Below, one piece after another: positions 23,746-35,185 of a DNA stretch of 64,000 nucleotides. Source of the DNA: Syngnathus acus. Taxonomy: Eukaryota; Chordata; Actinopteri; Syngnathiformes; Syngnathidae. The stretch's first letter is position 1. The number at the start of each line of letters is the position of its first letter. Made by a program: the position numbers and the translations under genes. The stretch spans positions 11,355,412 through 11,419,411 of the forward strand of contig NC_051102.1 of NCBI RefSeq assembly GCF_901709675.1, written 5' to 3'. The notes beneath the pieces were generated by a model. The model saw only the letters and a list, made by a program, of their open reading frames with translations, did not search any database and was not told where the DNA came from.

Positions 23746-24865
23746 ATTTTTCCCCTCTCTGTCTTTCTTCCGCAGTTTGGATGAACACAATTTTAAGCCA
23801 TAAGCCGTGCACTCGCCATTCGAAATGTGGGATGTGTACGTGCAACCAACCCTATGGAAGAGAAAAGAAAAAATATGTGTCACTTTTTTCAACGATGAGA
23901 TATGCCTACTTGAACAATATCTCGTCGTATAAATACACGGATAGCTTGACTGCTAATGGCTTTAAAAACAAGGCTTGTTTCAAACACGTTATATCATTCA
24001 TTTTTTTACTTTCTGAAAAGTCACCTTTTTCTAAAAAAAAAAAAGGACCATTCGTTTTCCTTTTTTTGCCTGAAGTCACGTTTGTGATCAAGTAACAAGC
24101 TGCAAGCTTTTTTCGATCATTATTTCTAAATGTATGAAAAGGGTGACATTTTCGGTTGGCAAAATGAGTATGTATAAGCTTTAATTATCACTAACAAATG
24201 ATAATGATGAAAACGAACACAAGATTTATTATTTAATTGTCGTCACCTGAAAATAAGAGCCCAATTAGATACTATATTTTAATGGTCTCAATCGTCATAC
24301 TGTGCCTAACCCAAAACACGATCTTATTTTTAATAGTCTTAAAAGTCACAGTATTATACTGTCCTTTAACTTTCAATGTATTTGATCACTTTCTCCCAAG
24401 CCTATTTTGTCTGGTGCTGGTAGATAAGCCTTTTGAAACATTTGACATCATTATCTAAGGGCCATTGCAGAAAACATTTCGGTCTGTGATATACTGGCAC
24501 ATAAAGCGATGCATTATTTAGCCAAACAAAAACATGCCCTTTCAAAAACAAAACTAGGCCGTTGTGTTGTTGCTGTAAAAAAACCATCCACGTGTTATAT
24601 TAACAATTGCAATGGTCGGTAAATAAACTGACATCAAATAGTATTTAAAAGGTGAATTTGACGGGTTAAAAGCCGCATCATTTCTTCCGAATGTAGGCCT
24701 CGCATCCGTTCTAATAGCCCTCCGAGCCAATAGCGTGCGAACCCAAAGAATGCCTCTCAACTATAAAAGAGAATAAAATAAAGCGAGTCACCGACGATGG
24801 GACGGACGGGCGGACGGGAGAGCGAGCGAGCGAGCGAGCGCCCGTTTTGGAACTGGAGCACTTAC

Positions 24866-24960
24866 CGTCCGGAGTGCTGCTGTTGATGCTACCGCCTAAG
24901 TGGAGCCATTTTGTGAGTGGCTCATCCATAGCTGACGTTTTCTTTTTTTTTTTAGACTTC
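24866..24960 (-). other. tal1: Putative tal1 non-coding first exon (right border approximate)
   Basis: On the minus strand a strong donor (CCGGACG|GTAAGT, exon ends at 24866) pairs with an acceptor CCATAG at 23852-23853 upstream of the coding exon. A small reading frame starting MDEPLTKWLHLGG would run through the splice junction and stop before the main ATG, so it would be an upstream ORF. TAL1 genes have non-coding first exons, which fits. The transcription start is not known. Confidence 0.45.
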
Positions 24961-25087
24961 CAGTGTGTGTTTCGTGCGTGCTTGTCTGTATACTGTACAT
25001 GTGTGTGTGCGTGCGTGTATTCCGCGCCGTAACCAACGCGCGCTCGCTCGCTCGCTCGGCGGAACTCGGGCCGGCAATGTGGCCGAG

Positions 25088-25130
25088 GGAGATAAGCGCA
25101 TGGCGGCGGCCTCTTCATTCGCGATAAGCC
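25088..25130 (-). promoter_or_regulatory. tal1: Paired GATA motifs upstream of tal1
   Basis: AGATAAG at 25090-25096 and GATAAG at 25123-25128, both in the same orientation on the + strand and 32 bases apart, within a GC-rich block that reads ATGGCGGCGG between them. They lie about 130 bases beyond the putative first exon. The mammalian TAL1 promoter 1a is known to use GATA sites, so these are good candidates for GATA1/2 autoregulatory input. Confidence 0.5.
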
Positions 25131-25544
25131 CCCCCTAAGGCCATTATTTATGAAATGATTCATTATTATTTGCCTGTCGCGGGGGGGTGGGCTGTATAGG
25201 CGTTGGGAGGGGGGCATCTAACGACGTCAGGCGGGATACTGTAACAGCGGTGGCAATGAAGGTGTGTGTTCCATTTCTTTTTTTTTTCCAATGGAAAAGA
25301 AACAAAAGCACAGTTTAAGCTTTTGACCGAATTGTCTTTATTTGTCACGATAGGTTCCCAAAATGACTTTATCCCTTCTTCCCCCTCAACCTAAAAAGAT
25401 CAAAAAGTATTTTATTCCATATCCCATGATGAAGGTCTAATTATGCAGAGATAATCCTTAATGGCCAATTGACACCGTTTTTTTCAATGATATGAAACAT
25501 GGAAATAAATAAAGAAAATAAGTCAACCAAATTAAGATAAACTC

Positions 25545-26055
25545 GCATATTGCATATACGCAATCATTGCCATTGTCAACGTAATTTTTCATTGGACCCC
25601 CGAAAAAAAAAAACCATCGGTGGATGAGAAAATGGATTGATAAATCAGATTTTTGTTTCTTTTTAAGGAATAATAAAATTAAAAAGGCGTCTCGGTCATG
25701 TCCGTGTGTGGGTGTGTGCGTATATACATTATACGCACACAAACATTGTCAATGTAATTTTGATTAGACGCCCCCCCCCCCCCCAAAAAAAAACAAAAAA
25801 ACATTAGTGGATGATAAAATGAATTGATAAATCAGATTTTTGTTTCTTTTTAAGCAATAATAAAATTAAAAAGGCGTTTCGGTCATGTGCGTGTGCGAGT
25901 GTGTGTGCGTATATATATTATACGCACACACACATTGGCAATGTAATTTTGATTGGACCGCTCCAAAAAAAAAGACATCGGTGGATGAGAAAATGGATTG
26001 ATAAATCAGACCTTTTTTTTTTTAAGGAATAATAAAATTAAAAAGCGCGCGCGCA
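25545..26055. repeat. Three tandem copies of a 174-187 bp unit with internal hairpin
   Basis: The core TGGATGAGAAAATGGATTGA occurs at about 25621, with variants at 25808 and 25982, each followed by AATAATAAAATTAAAAAG. Between copies lie perfect inverted repeats: GTGTGCGTATA (25714-25724) with TATACGCACAC (25730-25740), and GTGTGTGCGTATA (25901-25913) with TATACGCACACAC (25919-25931). Satellite-like, no coding capacity. It lies 0.4 kb upstream of the tal1 promoter block. Confidence 0.8.
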
Positions 26056-27100
26056 CACCTTTTCAGTCATCATTTTGAGGGCCTCGGCGGGCTAAACAAA
26101 ACCTAAAAAAAGATTCAATTAAACAGGTCCTTTCAGACCATTTTCTAATGCTTCTGATGTCAAATAAATGCTTATTGTGAATGCCCGCCAGAAAAAATCG
26201 AAATGAAAAAAAGTGTCATTGTGTTGAGGGCCACGGAGCACTGGTGGCTTGGACTCGTGGCCAGGGGAGATAAAGTGTGTGGCTATCGGCTTGTGGTCAC
26301 ACACGCACACGCATCAGATAAATAAAGGAGCAGCATTAACGGTGACACGCTATCACGGAGCAGATTTGCAGCAGCTCCCAAATAGCTGCATGCAGGTCAT
26401 AACGAATGCCATTAAGAACGGATTTCTGTCTGCTAATTTAATGCAACAAAACGTGCACGGTTGCTGCAATTGGTGTCAAGTGCACCTCGACGTCGTCAGA
26501 TTGCTATCAGTGTTTTATGGATTGTTTCTTATATGTTCAGACGGCGCCAAGGGTTAGTCACGATGTCTGCCGCACGGATGAGGCTTAGTGCAGTCACGAC
26601 ACGGCACGGCACGGCACGACACGACACGACACGACACGACGGCAGCCCTCTTGCATCCATCCATCCATCCATCCAGTCACGAGCGTCATCCTGCAATGCT
26701 GCACGTTCGAACGTAAGGAGCCACGCATCTGCACCAATCGTCTCATTAGTCTCTTTCCCAACCTTGATTGAACCTGTACAGGACCCATTTCATTTGAAAA
26801 CATTGCTAGGGTGCCTTTTACTTTCGAACTTGCTCGTGGGCGGAAGTTTTATTTTGAAGAATGGCTATTTCGGCTACGATTCATTCACAGACGACAAACA
26901 CAACCATTTAGACAACCGTACTTGAGGCATCGCTAACGGACATCGCTCAAACAGTAAATTTGGTTCAAAATCATTTGGTTGTGTTCGTGTATTTCATTTT
27001 GCAGCGAAATGTCATGTCATGAAATTGTAATATCAAGACCATAGGTAACTATAAATAAAGTGTGGCAGTATGCTTGTGCTTGCCAAATAATGAGCAGATG
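26056..27100. other. Intergenic region with simple repeats, no gene seen
   Basis: Contains a CACGA/CACGG pentamer array at about 26597-26640 and a short CATC run right after it (26654-26673). I see no conserved coding signal. Confidence 0.5.
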
Positions 27101-27426
27101 CTGCAGGAAACCTTTGCAAGTCATTGCTGTTTATTCATAGTTGTAGTCAGGCACGTGCACTCACGTGCGTGTGCGAGTGTGCACCACTCCCACACTGTAG
27201 TGAGCGCGTGCAAACGGCGCGTGCTTGCTTGCAGTCAGCGGGTGAAAATACGAGCCTTGAGGCAGCCAGTACCTTTGCCGCGAAGATGGGGCGATAGTGA
27301 GCCTGCGGCTAATAGTTCACGACACGAGTAAATGCGAGAGTAAATGAAGAAGAAAAAAAAAGAAAGAAAAACAACCAACAACATTCGGTGCTAACGCGTT
27401 GCTATTTGGCTTTATTTTCCCTGACA

Positions 27427-27840
27427 ATGGAGGATATCATCTCGAAAATAAGAAGTTTTTCAAAACTTGACTTTCAGTCAAAGCAAGAAACCATAAGTAA
27501 GGGAAGACCAACGCCAGATTTGCGAGGATCCATTCAAACTACGGGCCTCCCGGGACGGACTGCAACACGTTCGTTTCAAAAGGATTGGTACTCTAAAAAA
27601 GACTGGCTTTGTGGTTGTGCTGCCAAAAATCGACTTTATTGCTTTCCCTGTCATCGAGATCTTCGTCCGCTAATGGGACGTCCAACGCTGCGTGTTCGTT
27701 TCGCTTCGGGGGGGGGGATGTTTATGCGCTGGATAGATTTCTTGTGCGCTGAGAACGTGCGGGCAGTGCGCGATTGCGCACGCGCGCAGCTTAGAGGGAA
27801 CATTTCACATATCCATATAATACAGAATACTGCACAGTGA
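27427..27840 (+). pseudogene. Remnant of a hAT/ZMYM-type transposase with element end
   Basis: The ORF from 27427 begins MEDIISKIRSFSKLDF and includes GRPTPDL and then WYSKKDWLCGCAAKNRLYCF, the start of the TTF-type zinc finger found in ZMYM1-like hAT transposases. Similarity ends after CFPC (about 27660). The remaining 60 codons run into a sequence ending TGCGCACGCGCGCAGCTTAG at about 27790, which I recognise as a common terminal repeat of fish hAT elements. The zinc finger is therefore joined almost directly to the element's end, and the catalytic core is missing: an internally deleted derivative. No matching left terminus was found. Confidence 0.6.
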
Positions 27841-28030
27841 ACCACCAAGCACTGCCAAGAGTAGTTGAGGCTGCCACCAAAGATTGCTACTTGCCATCAG
27901 TTGGTGGCAAAGCACTAGTGAAACTTGAAGTCAATTCAACATATTTTCTTGGCACAAAGATACCACGAGATGGCACCAAAGTCATACTTTCTTCATACAT
28001 AGTCGTGATGATGCTGTCTGTTGCCCTCAT

Positions 28031-29005
28031 TCAGCGTGGGCTACGTCGGGCCGGCATGATCCTTAGAGAAGCCACGCTTTCCCGTGTCATGAGCCGGGTC
28101 ACCTGGTCCAGACTGAGTCCTGCCACCGCTTCCCCATTCACCTGAATAATCTCATCCCCCACGCCCAGGAGACCCACGTAAGGAACGTCACCAGTTCCGT
28201 CGCCCACTTTCTCCACATAAACGCCTGCAAGAACACAATGAGAGCTTTGCAGGGTTGCCCATCGTCCCCCATCTGTACATTGCACACCATACCTGTGTCA
28301 GGTCTGCCTTTGCCCCTTGAGATGACAAAACCAAAAGGACCATTTGGGGGTCTGATAAGCTCGAGGAGAAGAGACCCGTCCGCAAAGGCCTGAGAAACCC
28401 TCCCCGCTGGTCGCAGCACCCTGGATGGCATGACGTCTTCGACGCTCAGGGTCCGGTGGGGTTCCAGATGAGGACTGTCAGGACTTTGGCAGAACAAGTA
28501 TTTCTTTCACTGAGCACCAAGGTCCGCTTCACGCCACGTGCCTCGCCTCTGGGAATGGACTTACCTTGGCGCTAGGCCGTAAGGTATGTGCACCTCACCC
28601 AGAATGGTCGTACGCTCTGTTCTCCTCTCTAAACTCTGCACAGAGGAGGCTTTACGTAGTTGGGCCAGTGGCAGGGCCTAGAGGCAAAAAGGCAAGCGCT
28701 TCAATTCCATGGATAGAACTCGATTCTTCATGTCATTCATTGTCTTTTTCGAGCCAGGTAGAGTAGCACCAAACCGTGTGCAGGCTCTGCAGAGAGGGCG
28801 TCCTCTGTATCCGAACGCTGGGATGCCGTCTGCGTGTGGGGCTCGGCGAACTCGCGTTGGACCTGCTGGCGGCGGCGGGAATGCTGAGCTGTTCCATGCT
28901 ACTGGAACGGCTTCCCTTCACAAGTCTGCCCACGCTGTTCAGGCCGATGGAGGAAAAGAAGCGACGCAAGAAAAGCTTGGGTCGACCGTCCGGCTTCCTG
29001 GAAAG

Positions 29006-29072
<67 letters not shown>

Positions 29073-32000
29073 AAAAGCACAGGTACACAAATGATATGAT
29101 ACAATGCCGAAAAATATGTCGGGAAATATCTCTAAAGTGCGAATATTTGTGAGAGAAAACATTTGGTCAAGTTTGAAAAGTCCTCATTTGTGGTGACCAA
29201 GAAAATGCAACTGCATTTCCTTTCCGCAAGAGGGCAGCCTTGCTTTGAACATTCCACCCCACAATGCCATCCTGCTCATTGTGTGCCATGGTTGTAATCC
29301 CCTGTGGAGGAGCTTTGGGAATGCTGTCAGTGTGGGGTTAGGGTTAGGGTGAAGTATTATCAGTATTAAGTCCTCCACACTGACTCCCAAATGGAATGAG
29401 CATTCAACGTGTTCTTCCTCTTTTTAAAAATGGAAGGCGGGTTGTGCGTTAAAGTTACGGCAAAAGAGCGTCGTCTCGGCTCACCTGGATCCATCCCAGT
29501 TGTCCTCCCATACGGCCTCGGCTTTCAGATGCTCGGCTCTCAGATGCTCGGCTCTCAACAGCTCAGCTCTGAGATCCTCGGCCCGAGACGAGGCCGCCGC
29601 GCTGCGCGTAGCGGGGTGGAACTCGGACCCGGCTCCCGTGTCTGTCGCCGCCACTGGTCGAAGGATAGGATCAGATTGGTTGCGTTTGGTGATGCCTTAA
29701 GAATACTGTCGGTTGTTCTTGTTTTTTTCTGAAAGCCAAATGTCCCTCCCCTACCTTTTGTGCATGGTGTGTGTGTGTCACTTCGCACTAAAAGTGCTCG
29801 TCCATCTCGTTTGTGCACACTCACCCGCTCCATCCGAAGCGGCGTCCCAGACGTCGGCAGCTGGCACCTCCGGGTTGAGACGAGCAGGGGAGTACCTCAG
29901 CGTGGAGGGCCGGAAGCACGCCGCCGGGTCGCTGCTTAGCGCGAGGGACGTCGAGGCAGGCGACTCCCTCCGGACCTCCGGCCGGTCCAAATGCTGAGGC
30001 CCGGCTTCGCTTCCCTGGTTGGCCGCCGTCTGGAACTGCACGGTGGACTGAGCGGCAGCCGAGCGATTCCTGGAGCTTGACTTGAGAGCAGATTTGATGG
30101 GCAGGGTGGGCGCGTCCCTTGCTCCGCCGGAGCGCGGGCTACCGAAGGAAACGCCTCTGCTCAGGTTGACTCTATTCCTGGGATTGGAGTTCCGCCTCTG
30201 GGCCCAGGACGGACCGTAGGGCCCGTTGCCGGACTCCAGTCGGCTTTCTCCTTTCCTGCTCCTTCTCCTCAGCTTCCCAAAACCGGATGATTTCCAGCCT
30301 GTGCTTCTTTCTTTGTTCTCCCCCAGAACAAAGGCACCCGCAAAGGTGACCGTCAGAGGAGCCTTGGGACGGCTGCTGACTTCCGCTTTGCTGGGAGGCA
30401 CCCAGCAAGGAACCGGTCGGCCCCTCGCGTCCTCCGGGTCGGCGCTCTGCTGTAAGTCGATGATCTGCGAGGAGACGGGCTGAGGTTCCCTCGCCACAGA
30501 ACCGCAGGCCTGGCATTTCTTCACCAGGACTACGATCTCTCGAATCACCGTGGCGCTTTCGGCGCCGACGAGCGTCTCTCGCTTCTGGAGAGCAGGCACG
30601 GAGACGCTCCTGTGGCTCCGACTCCTCTCGGAACCGCTACTGCTGGAATCTGTGTTGCTGTCCCTGTTTTTGGACTTTGGCACGGCAGGTCGCCCGCGCT
30701 GTCGCACCCTGTCCAAATAGCGAGACTCGGCTTCTCTCTCCGACTCGTCCTCAAAGCGTACCCGGGTGGGCGAGCAGCCGTAGCGCCTGGATCCGGCCAG
30801 CCCATCGCCGGGGTCCCAGGCGTCTCCTTGCTCAGGGGCCAGGAGGGGAGCGGACGCACTTTGGGCGGCTTGAACGGCTTTGGGATTGTGAGCCTCAACT
30901 TGCGGCTTCTTTCTGCAATAAATAGACCTGATGCGGATGATCCCAAATGCAACCATTTCCAGGAGAGAAAGTGAACTTACACAGCCGCCCTGTGATCAGA
31001 GTGGGAGCGTCTGCCGGGGCGGTCGCCTTTGACCGGGTTGGAGCGAGCCTTGAGGCGCGCTCGCTCCAGGAGACGCTTGGCTTGCTCGTGCCTCGGACTC
31101 AGAGGGAGTTCATCGCCGATTACCAGGAGAGATCTAAACATCCGCGTTCGGGACATATACGTACAAGTCGTCGTCGGTCAGGAGGGAAAGGTCCGACCGC
31201 GTCCGTTCCCCCGTATCGACTTAATGAAGACCGAATTGAGCTGGCCCAATCCGTTTTATGCAATCATAGATAGGCCGGGGCGTGGCACTGGCCTAAAGCG
31301 GCAAAGCGAGACGTCATCCATCCATCCATCCATCCATCCATCCCTCCATCCAGCCCTCCGCCTAAGCTGCTCTGCATTATGCTCCATCGTCTGTACTCGT
31401 CTTTTAAGCCCCGGCCGACTGGCCGGCCGGGCGGCCCAGCGATAAAGATAGCATGATACGCTCGTCATGTGGATTATCCTTGTCATGGTGGACGCACTGG
31501 GAGCAAGAACATACTGTTTTGCGCTAGATGAAAGTTTGGCATGTCAATGTTTTCAAACATGGGATGGCCTGTTTTGGTTGACCATCTGTTCCAGTCCACG
31601 GCTTCTAATCGCCATCATAATAATACCCACTTTAATCCTGATAATGGCTGCAAAATGTCACCTTCATTGAAATTGGAACGAGTTGAGTCGTCAAATACGG
31701 TGACATTTCTCCAAATGATTCCCAGCACGACTTCACCGACTACTCACCTCAAATAGGGCTCCAGTTCCTGAAGCGTGACCAAGTCCTCTAAAGTGCCATG
31801 GGCTCCCTGATCTGCCACAAAAATACAGGAAGAAATGTGAGGCAAATGCCAGCATTTGATTGGCTTGTCCGTGTATCCCATTCTGCCTTCGACTAAACAT
31901 CCACATCTCGCACATCTGCTCAGTTGGAAATGCGCCAGGTGACATGACGATACGAAACAGGATTTGAAAATCGGGTCATGAATTGGGAAAGCAAGTTGTC

Positions 32001-32733
32001 AAGACATCACCTTTGACATGCTTTTCCCTGCAGGCGTACCTTGATCATCTTTGGCATCTTCATCTCTGCCTTCTTCTTTGCACTTTTCTTTCAATTTCTC
32101 ATCAGCGCCTGCTACTAAATGCTGCTTGTCCGCATTTGCCACAATGTCTCCCTGGCCTTCGGTCTCGTCCTCCCCTCGAGCGAAGTCCTTGCAGGATAAA
32201 GCCGAGGCAACGTTATGGGGATCCACGTTGTTGAGAAGCAACGTCTCCGGCCGGGCCACCCTCCAGAAGCCCTTTGGGGGTGCCCAGTGTCTGAGTGTGG
32301 TGGGGGGAGGTGTTTTGGGGCTTGGGGGTGAGATGGAGCAGGAGAGCACAGGTGGCGGAGAAGGTGCCACGGGGTCCTTTGTCGCCCTACCCTTTTCAGG
32401 TAGAGATGCAGAGGGGGGAGAAGGATGCGTTTCCGTGGCTTGGTCTTCTCGGAGCTGCGCCGGTGTGTCCGGCGGCGGACTGTGGATCTCCAATCTGACT
32501 TGCACCTCGACGTCCTCCCTCTTCTCCTCTTCGTCACTGCTGCTCAGTCTACCCAACTGGCAGCAAGTAGCAGTGACTTGACCTTTCCCCGTAGGCTGCA
32601 GCCCGAAGGGGACGTCCGGCAGCTCGTCGCCGTCCAATTTCCCCCTGCTCACGGACGGCAGGAAAGCTGAGCCCGGGGGTAAATCGGGGACAGATTTCGT
32701 TTGAATTGCCCCCGTCACCTTCTCGTGCTCCAT
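28031..32733 (-). CDS. kiaa1614: KIAA1614-like protein with C-terminal PDZ domain
   Basis: Nine coding exons in transcript order: 32733-32040, 31811-31748, 31133-30981, 30912-29825, 29653-29485, 28997-28775, 28677-28565, 28474-28293, 28224-28031 (TGA). All phases agree, giving 959 residues. Landmarks: WAPPKGFWRVARPETLLLN in exon 1; LSPRHEQAKRLLERARLKAR in exon 3; RVRFEDESEREAESRYLDR in exon 4; FFSSIGLNSVGRL and SSSMEQL in exon 6; and over the last two exons a PDZ domain with carboxylate loop GPFGF and GLLGVGDEIIQVNG. Function of the family is unknown; the PDZ suggests a scaffold. The exon 6 donor (ACG|GTTTGG) is weak, and the exon 8 acceptor has a second candidate 9 bases upstream. The first exon may continue to 32770 with an upstream start. 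Confidence 0.82.
28999..29073. repeat. GAAA microsatellite forming the polypyrimidine tract of a splice acceptor
   Basis: About 18 GAAA units on the + strand read as CTTT on the minus strand and abut the AG of the kiaa1614-like exon at 28997. The repeat therefore supplies the pyrimidine tract of this acceptor. Confidence 0.85.
31308..31346. repeat. ATCC microsatellite
   Basis: (CATC)n run of about eight units in an intron of the kiaa1614-like gene, followed by CCCTCCATCCAGCCCTCCGC. Similar arrays lie at 1.2, 26.7 and 33.5 kb, probably tails of the same retroelement family. Confidence 0.6.
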
Positions 32734-32770
32734 TGGCCGCTCATGCGCGAGGTCGTCGTCCGCTTGTGCG

Positions 32771-33730
32771 CTGCGCAGACCAAAGAAAAAATATCACCAA
32801 ACGACAACTTCCTTTCCGATAGGCACGGTGAGGAGATATGAAACATGGATTCGGTCACGTTGCTTCATCCGCTGATTACTTTGCGGGATAATCCTTTGGA
32901 ATGAGAATAAGCAAGTGCTGCATGCAATTGAGCCTCTTCACCAACAAGCTGTCCCGAGATAAAAATGGAATGAAGTCATCGTGCACAATATTTATTTACA
33001 ACCTCGCATAACATTGGAACAAAGTAGCGATAAAAACATTGTTGTTGTTTTTCCAATGAGGGAAATTACCGTAATTTTCTGTTAGCGTTGCACTAAGATC
33101 TCCAAGAGTGAATTGCCAAAACATCCCTCCGATGTTTCTTTCACTTCCATGATGTGCATCCAGGTCGTTCCCTTTGGCGTGATTTGCGCCCACAAATGAT
33201 CACAGCAGGAATACAGTAGAGCAAAAAATAAAAAAATAAAAACCTGAACACAAATCTGCTTAAATTTCGCCCTTGCCTCGCGTAGCAGCTTTTCCGAGTG
33301 AAGCTCCTCTTTACTGTTGCGTAACGCGCGATCCGCACATTGATATGTCAATGAGGAGGATTAAATAAGACAAAGAGGGCAGAGGGTGCACCATGAACCT
33401 AAATGGTATTAAATCATCGAGAAATAAGATGACACAAGAGTGCGTGTGTCTTATTCGTCACAACATCCATCCATCCATCCATCCATCCATCCATCCATCC
33501 ATCCATCCATCCATCCATCCAGCCAGCCAGCCAGCCCTTCTGCCGCCTTCCTGTTTTCATGTCATGTCATGCGTGCGCGCACACACGCACACGCCTGTGC
33601 ATGCGTGTACGCGCGCATCTCCAGATGTGATTTATTTTGGTCCTTTAGTGAGTGCACGTGTAGCTCCTCGCCGCAAGAGGGAGCCCTCGTCTGGTTCACG
33701 CGCTCCTCACGCACGCACGCGCCCCAGCTA
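32771..33730. other. Region between kiaa1614-like gene and rc3h1, no confirmed gene
   Basis: Any further 5' exon of the kiaa1614-like gene would lie here on the minus strand; I could not fix one. An (ATCC)14 array lies at 33465-33520. A GC-rich zone begins at about 33650 and probably forms a shared, divergent promoter. Confidence 0.45.
33465..33520. repeat. (ATCC)14 microsatellite
   Basis: Perfect tetranucleotide array of 56 bases followed by AGCC repeats. Confidence 0.9.
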
Positions 33731-33732
33731 GC

Positions 33733-33889
33733 TGTAACCGGCTAGCCCCGTCTGGTCTCGCCCCGTAGAGTTGACACCCTTCCCCGACAACCCCCCCCTC
33801 GGCAGCGGCTGCGCTGTACAGTCGACATGGCAAGGAAATATCGCATTTTCTTAACCAGAGATGGACATCTTCCAAGTCGTTTGGAATGA
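33733..33889 (+). other. rc3h1: Putative rc3h1 non-coding first exon with 20-codon uORF
   Basis: GC-rich segment ending in GGAATGA|GTGAGT, a good donor. An upstream ORF, MARKYRIFLTRDGHLPSRLE, starts at 33827 and its stop codon (33887-33889) ends exactly at that donor. An acceptor TCTGTCAG at 35118-35125 lies just before the coding ATG at 35186. Roquin genes have a non-coding first exon; the assignment is inferred from position and splice signals. Confidence 0.4.
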
Positions 33890-35125
33890 GTGAGTAACGA
33901 CGCCGTTCGAGAGAACATTTGTGCGGTCCGGTTGAAGCCGAATGTTTTGTTTTAGTGGCATTTACGATGCTTAGCTCGGAACGCTAGCATGGGTTTGTTC
34001 GTTAGCATGTTAGCATTGCTCGTCTCCAGCCAAGCACTCGGTACAAGTATTTTGCATTCACAGCTTCTGCAAAACGTGATTTAAGCACTCACGCGTCTTT
34101 AGTCTAAAGTGATGATGTAATAGCCAGAACACATTTGAAGCAATTTCCGATGTTTTGGTTGACCAATGTTACATAATCTCCCGAGCCTCACTAGTTTTCG
34201 TTTCGTTCATAGTTTTCTCGATGAATACTCGCTCACGGCCTATAAAGACGGGCTATATCCCTGGGAATGTGCAGAAAATGTCCGTGTGGCGAACCTTTGT
34301 TGATCTATTTAAGCATGGACATAAGTTAAATTGTAATTTGGCAGGCACGACGTTGTCTCGCTTGCTTGCTTGCTTGCTTGCTTGCTAGCTAGCTAGCGAG
34401 CTTTGCTCGCTCGCTTAGCCACCCATAGCCGGATGGTGCTAACAAGTCAGCTTGTAAATCAGCTGCGAGCGAGCGAGCGAGCTTTCTTTCAGTTACCCAC
34501 CCGGTACGTATGACACGTAGTTACGACAGCAGACATGTGGAGCCTACAATCAAAGAATGCTTGCGGCTTAATGCTACTTTAATTCTAGTGGCAAACGTCA
34601 GCGTCACAACAAGTTCGGGATATCGTAGAGAGGCTATTAGCTAATTCAAGCACCCTTTGTCCATAGCCTCAGTGGCGAGCTGCACGATTAAGTAGGCCAC
34701 ATAGGCAGTTGTTTTGGGCTTGTTTGCTCTCCAAACCGCATGGATAGTTCCTCACAATTCTACGGACTTGCATTTGGGATACTTGACTACCTCTGGCGTT
34801 TTCTTTGGATGTTGTTGAAAATCCTCCATACGTCAACATAGCGTTAAAATAGGGCAAGGATTTGCAAATTAAATGTTGTTGTAAGTATGACTGTTATGTG
34901 ACATTATTTGAATGCATTGCAGTGTTTGCTGACATTAAAATGTCTTTTGTTTTGTTTGTGTCACCCCCCCCCCCCCCCCCCCCCCCCCTCCAGTATTCAT
35001 CGTGTGATGTGACCCAAAATCCACAATGTGTGAGGACATTTAGTTCGGAAGAAAACAATTCTTGATTCCAGTGGAATCTTTCATATATATATATTATTAT
35101 TATTATTCTATTCTTTTTCTGTCAG
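33890..35125 (+). other. Putative rc3h1 first intron
   Basis: No coding signal. Contains a (GCTT)n/(GCTA) run at about 34359-34398, GAGC repeats near 34466-34482, and a C homopolymer of about 25 bases at 34964-34988. Confidence 0.45.
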
Positions 35126-35185
35126 TTTATACACCTTTGCACGCACTAGTCCCCAACCACACATATAATCATCATCATCATCATC

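Noticed and set aside
23357-23803. Plus-strand ORFs opposite tal1 exon 1
   Set aside because: Leu/Ser/Phe-rich antisense of the Glu/Arg tract; tal1 on the minus strand explains the open frame.
24711-25217. A 168-residue minus-strand ORF across the tal1 promoter
   Set aside because: Includes a predicted splice donor and low-complexity Arg/Ser/Glu stretches; better explained as 5'UTR and promoter.
32051-32581. Plus-strand ORF opposite the first exon of the kiaa1614-like gene
   Set aside because: Antisense shadow; no family resemblance, whereas the minus strand has matching splice sites and landmarks.
33082-33351. Minus-strand ORF with a charged segment (LHSEKLLREARAKFKQ) as an upstream exon of the kiaa1614-like gene
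   Set aside because: Helix-like, but the only donor is weak (CAG|GTTTTT) and the phase to the next exon could not be made to fit with confidence.
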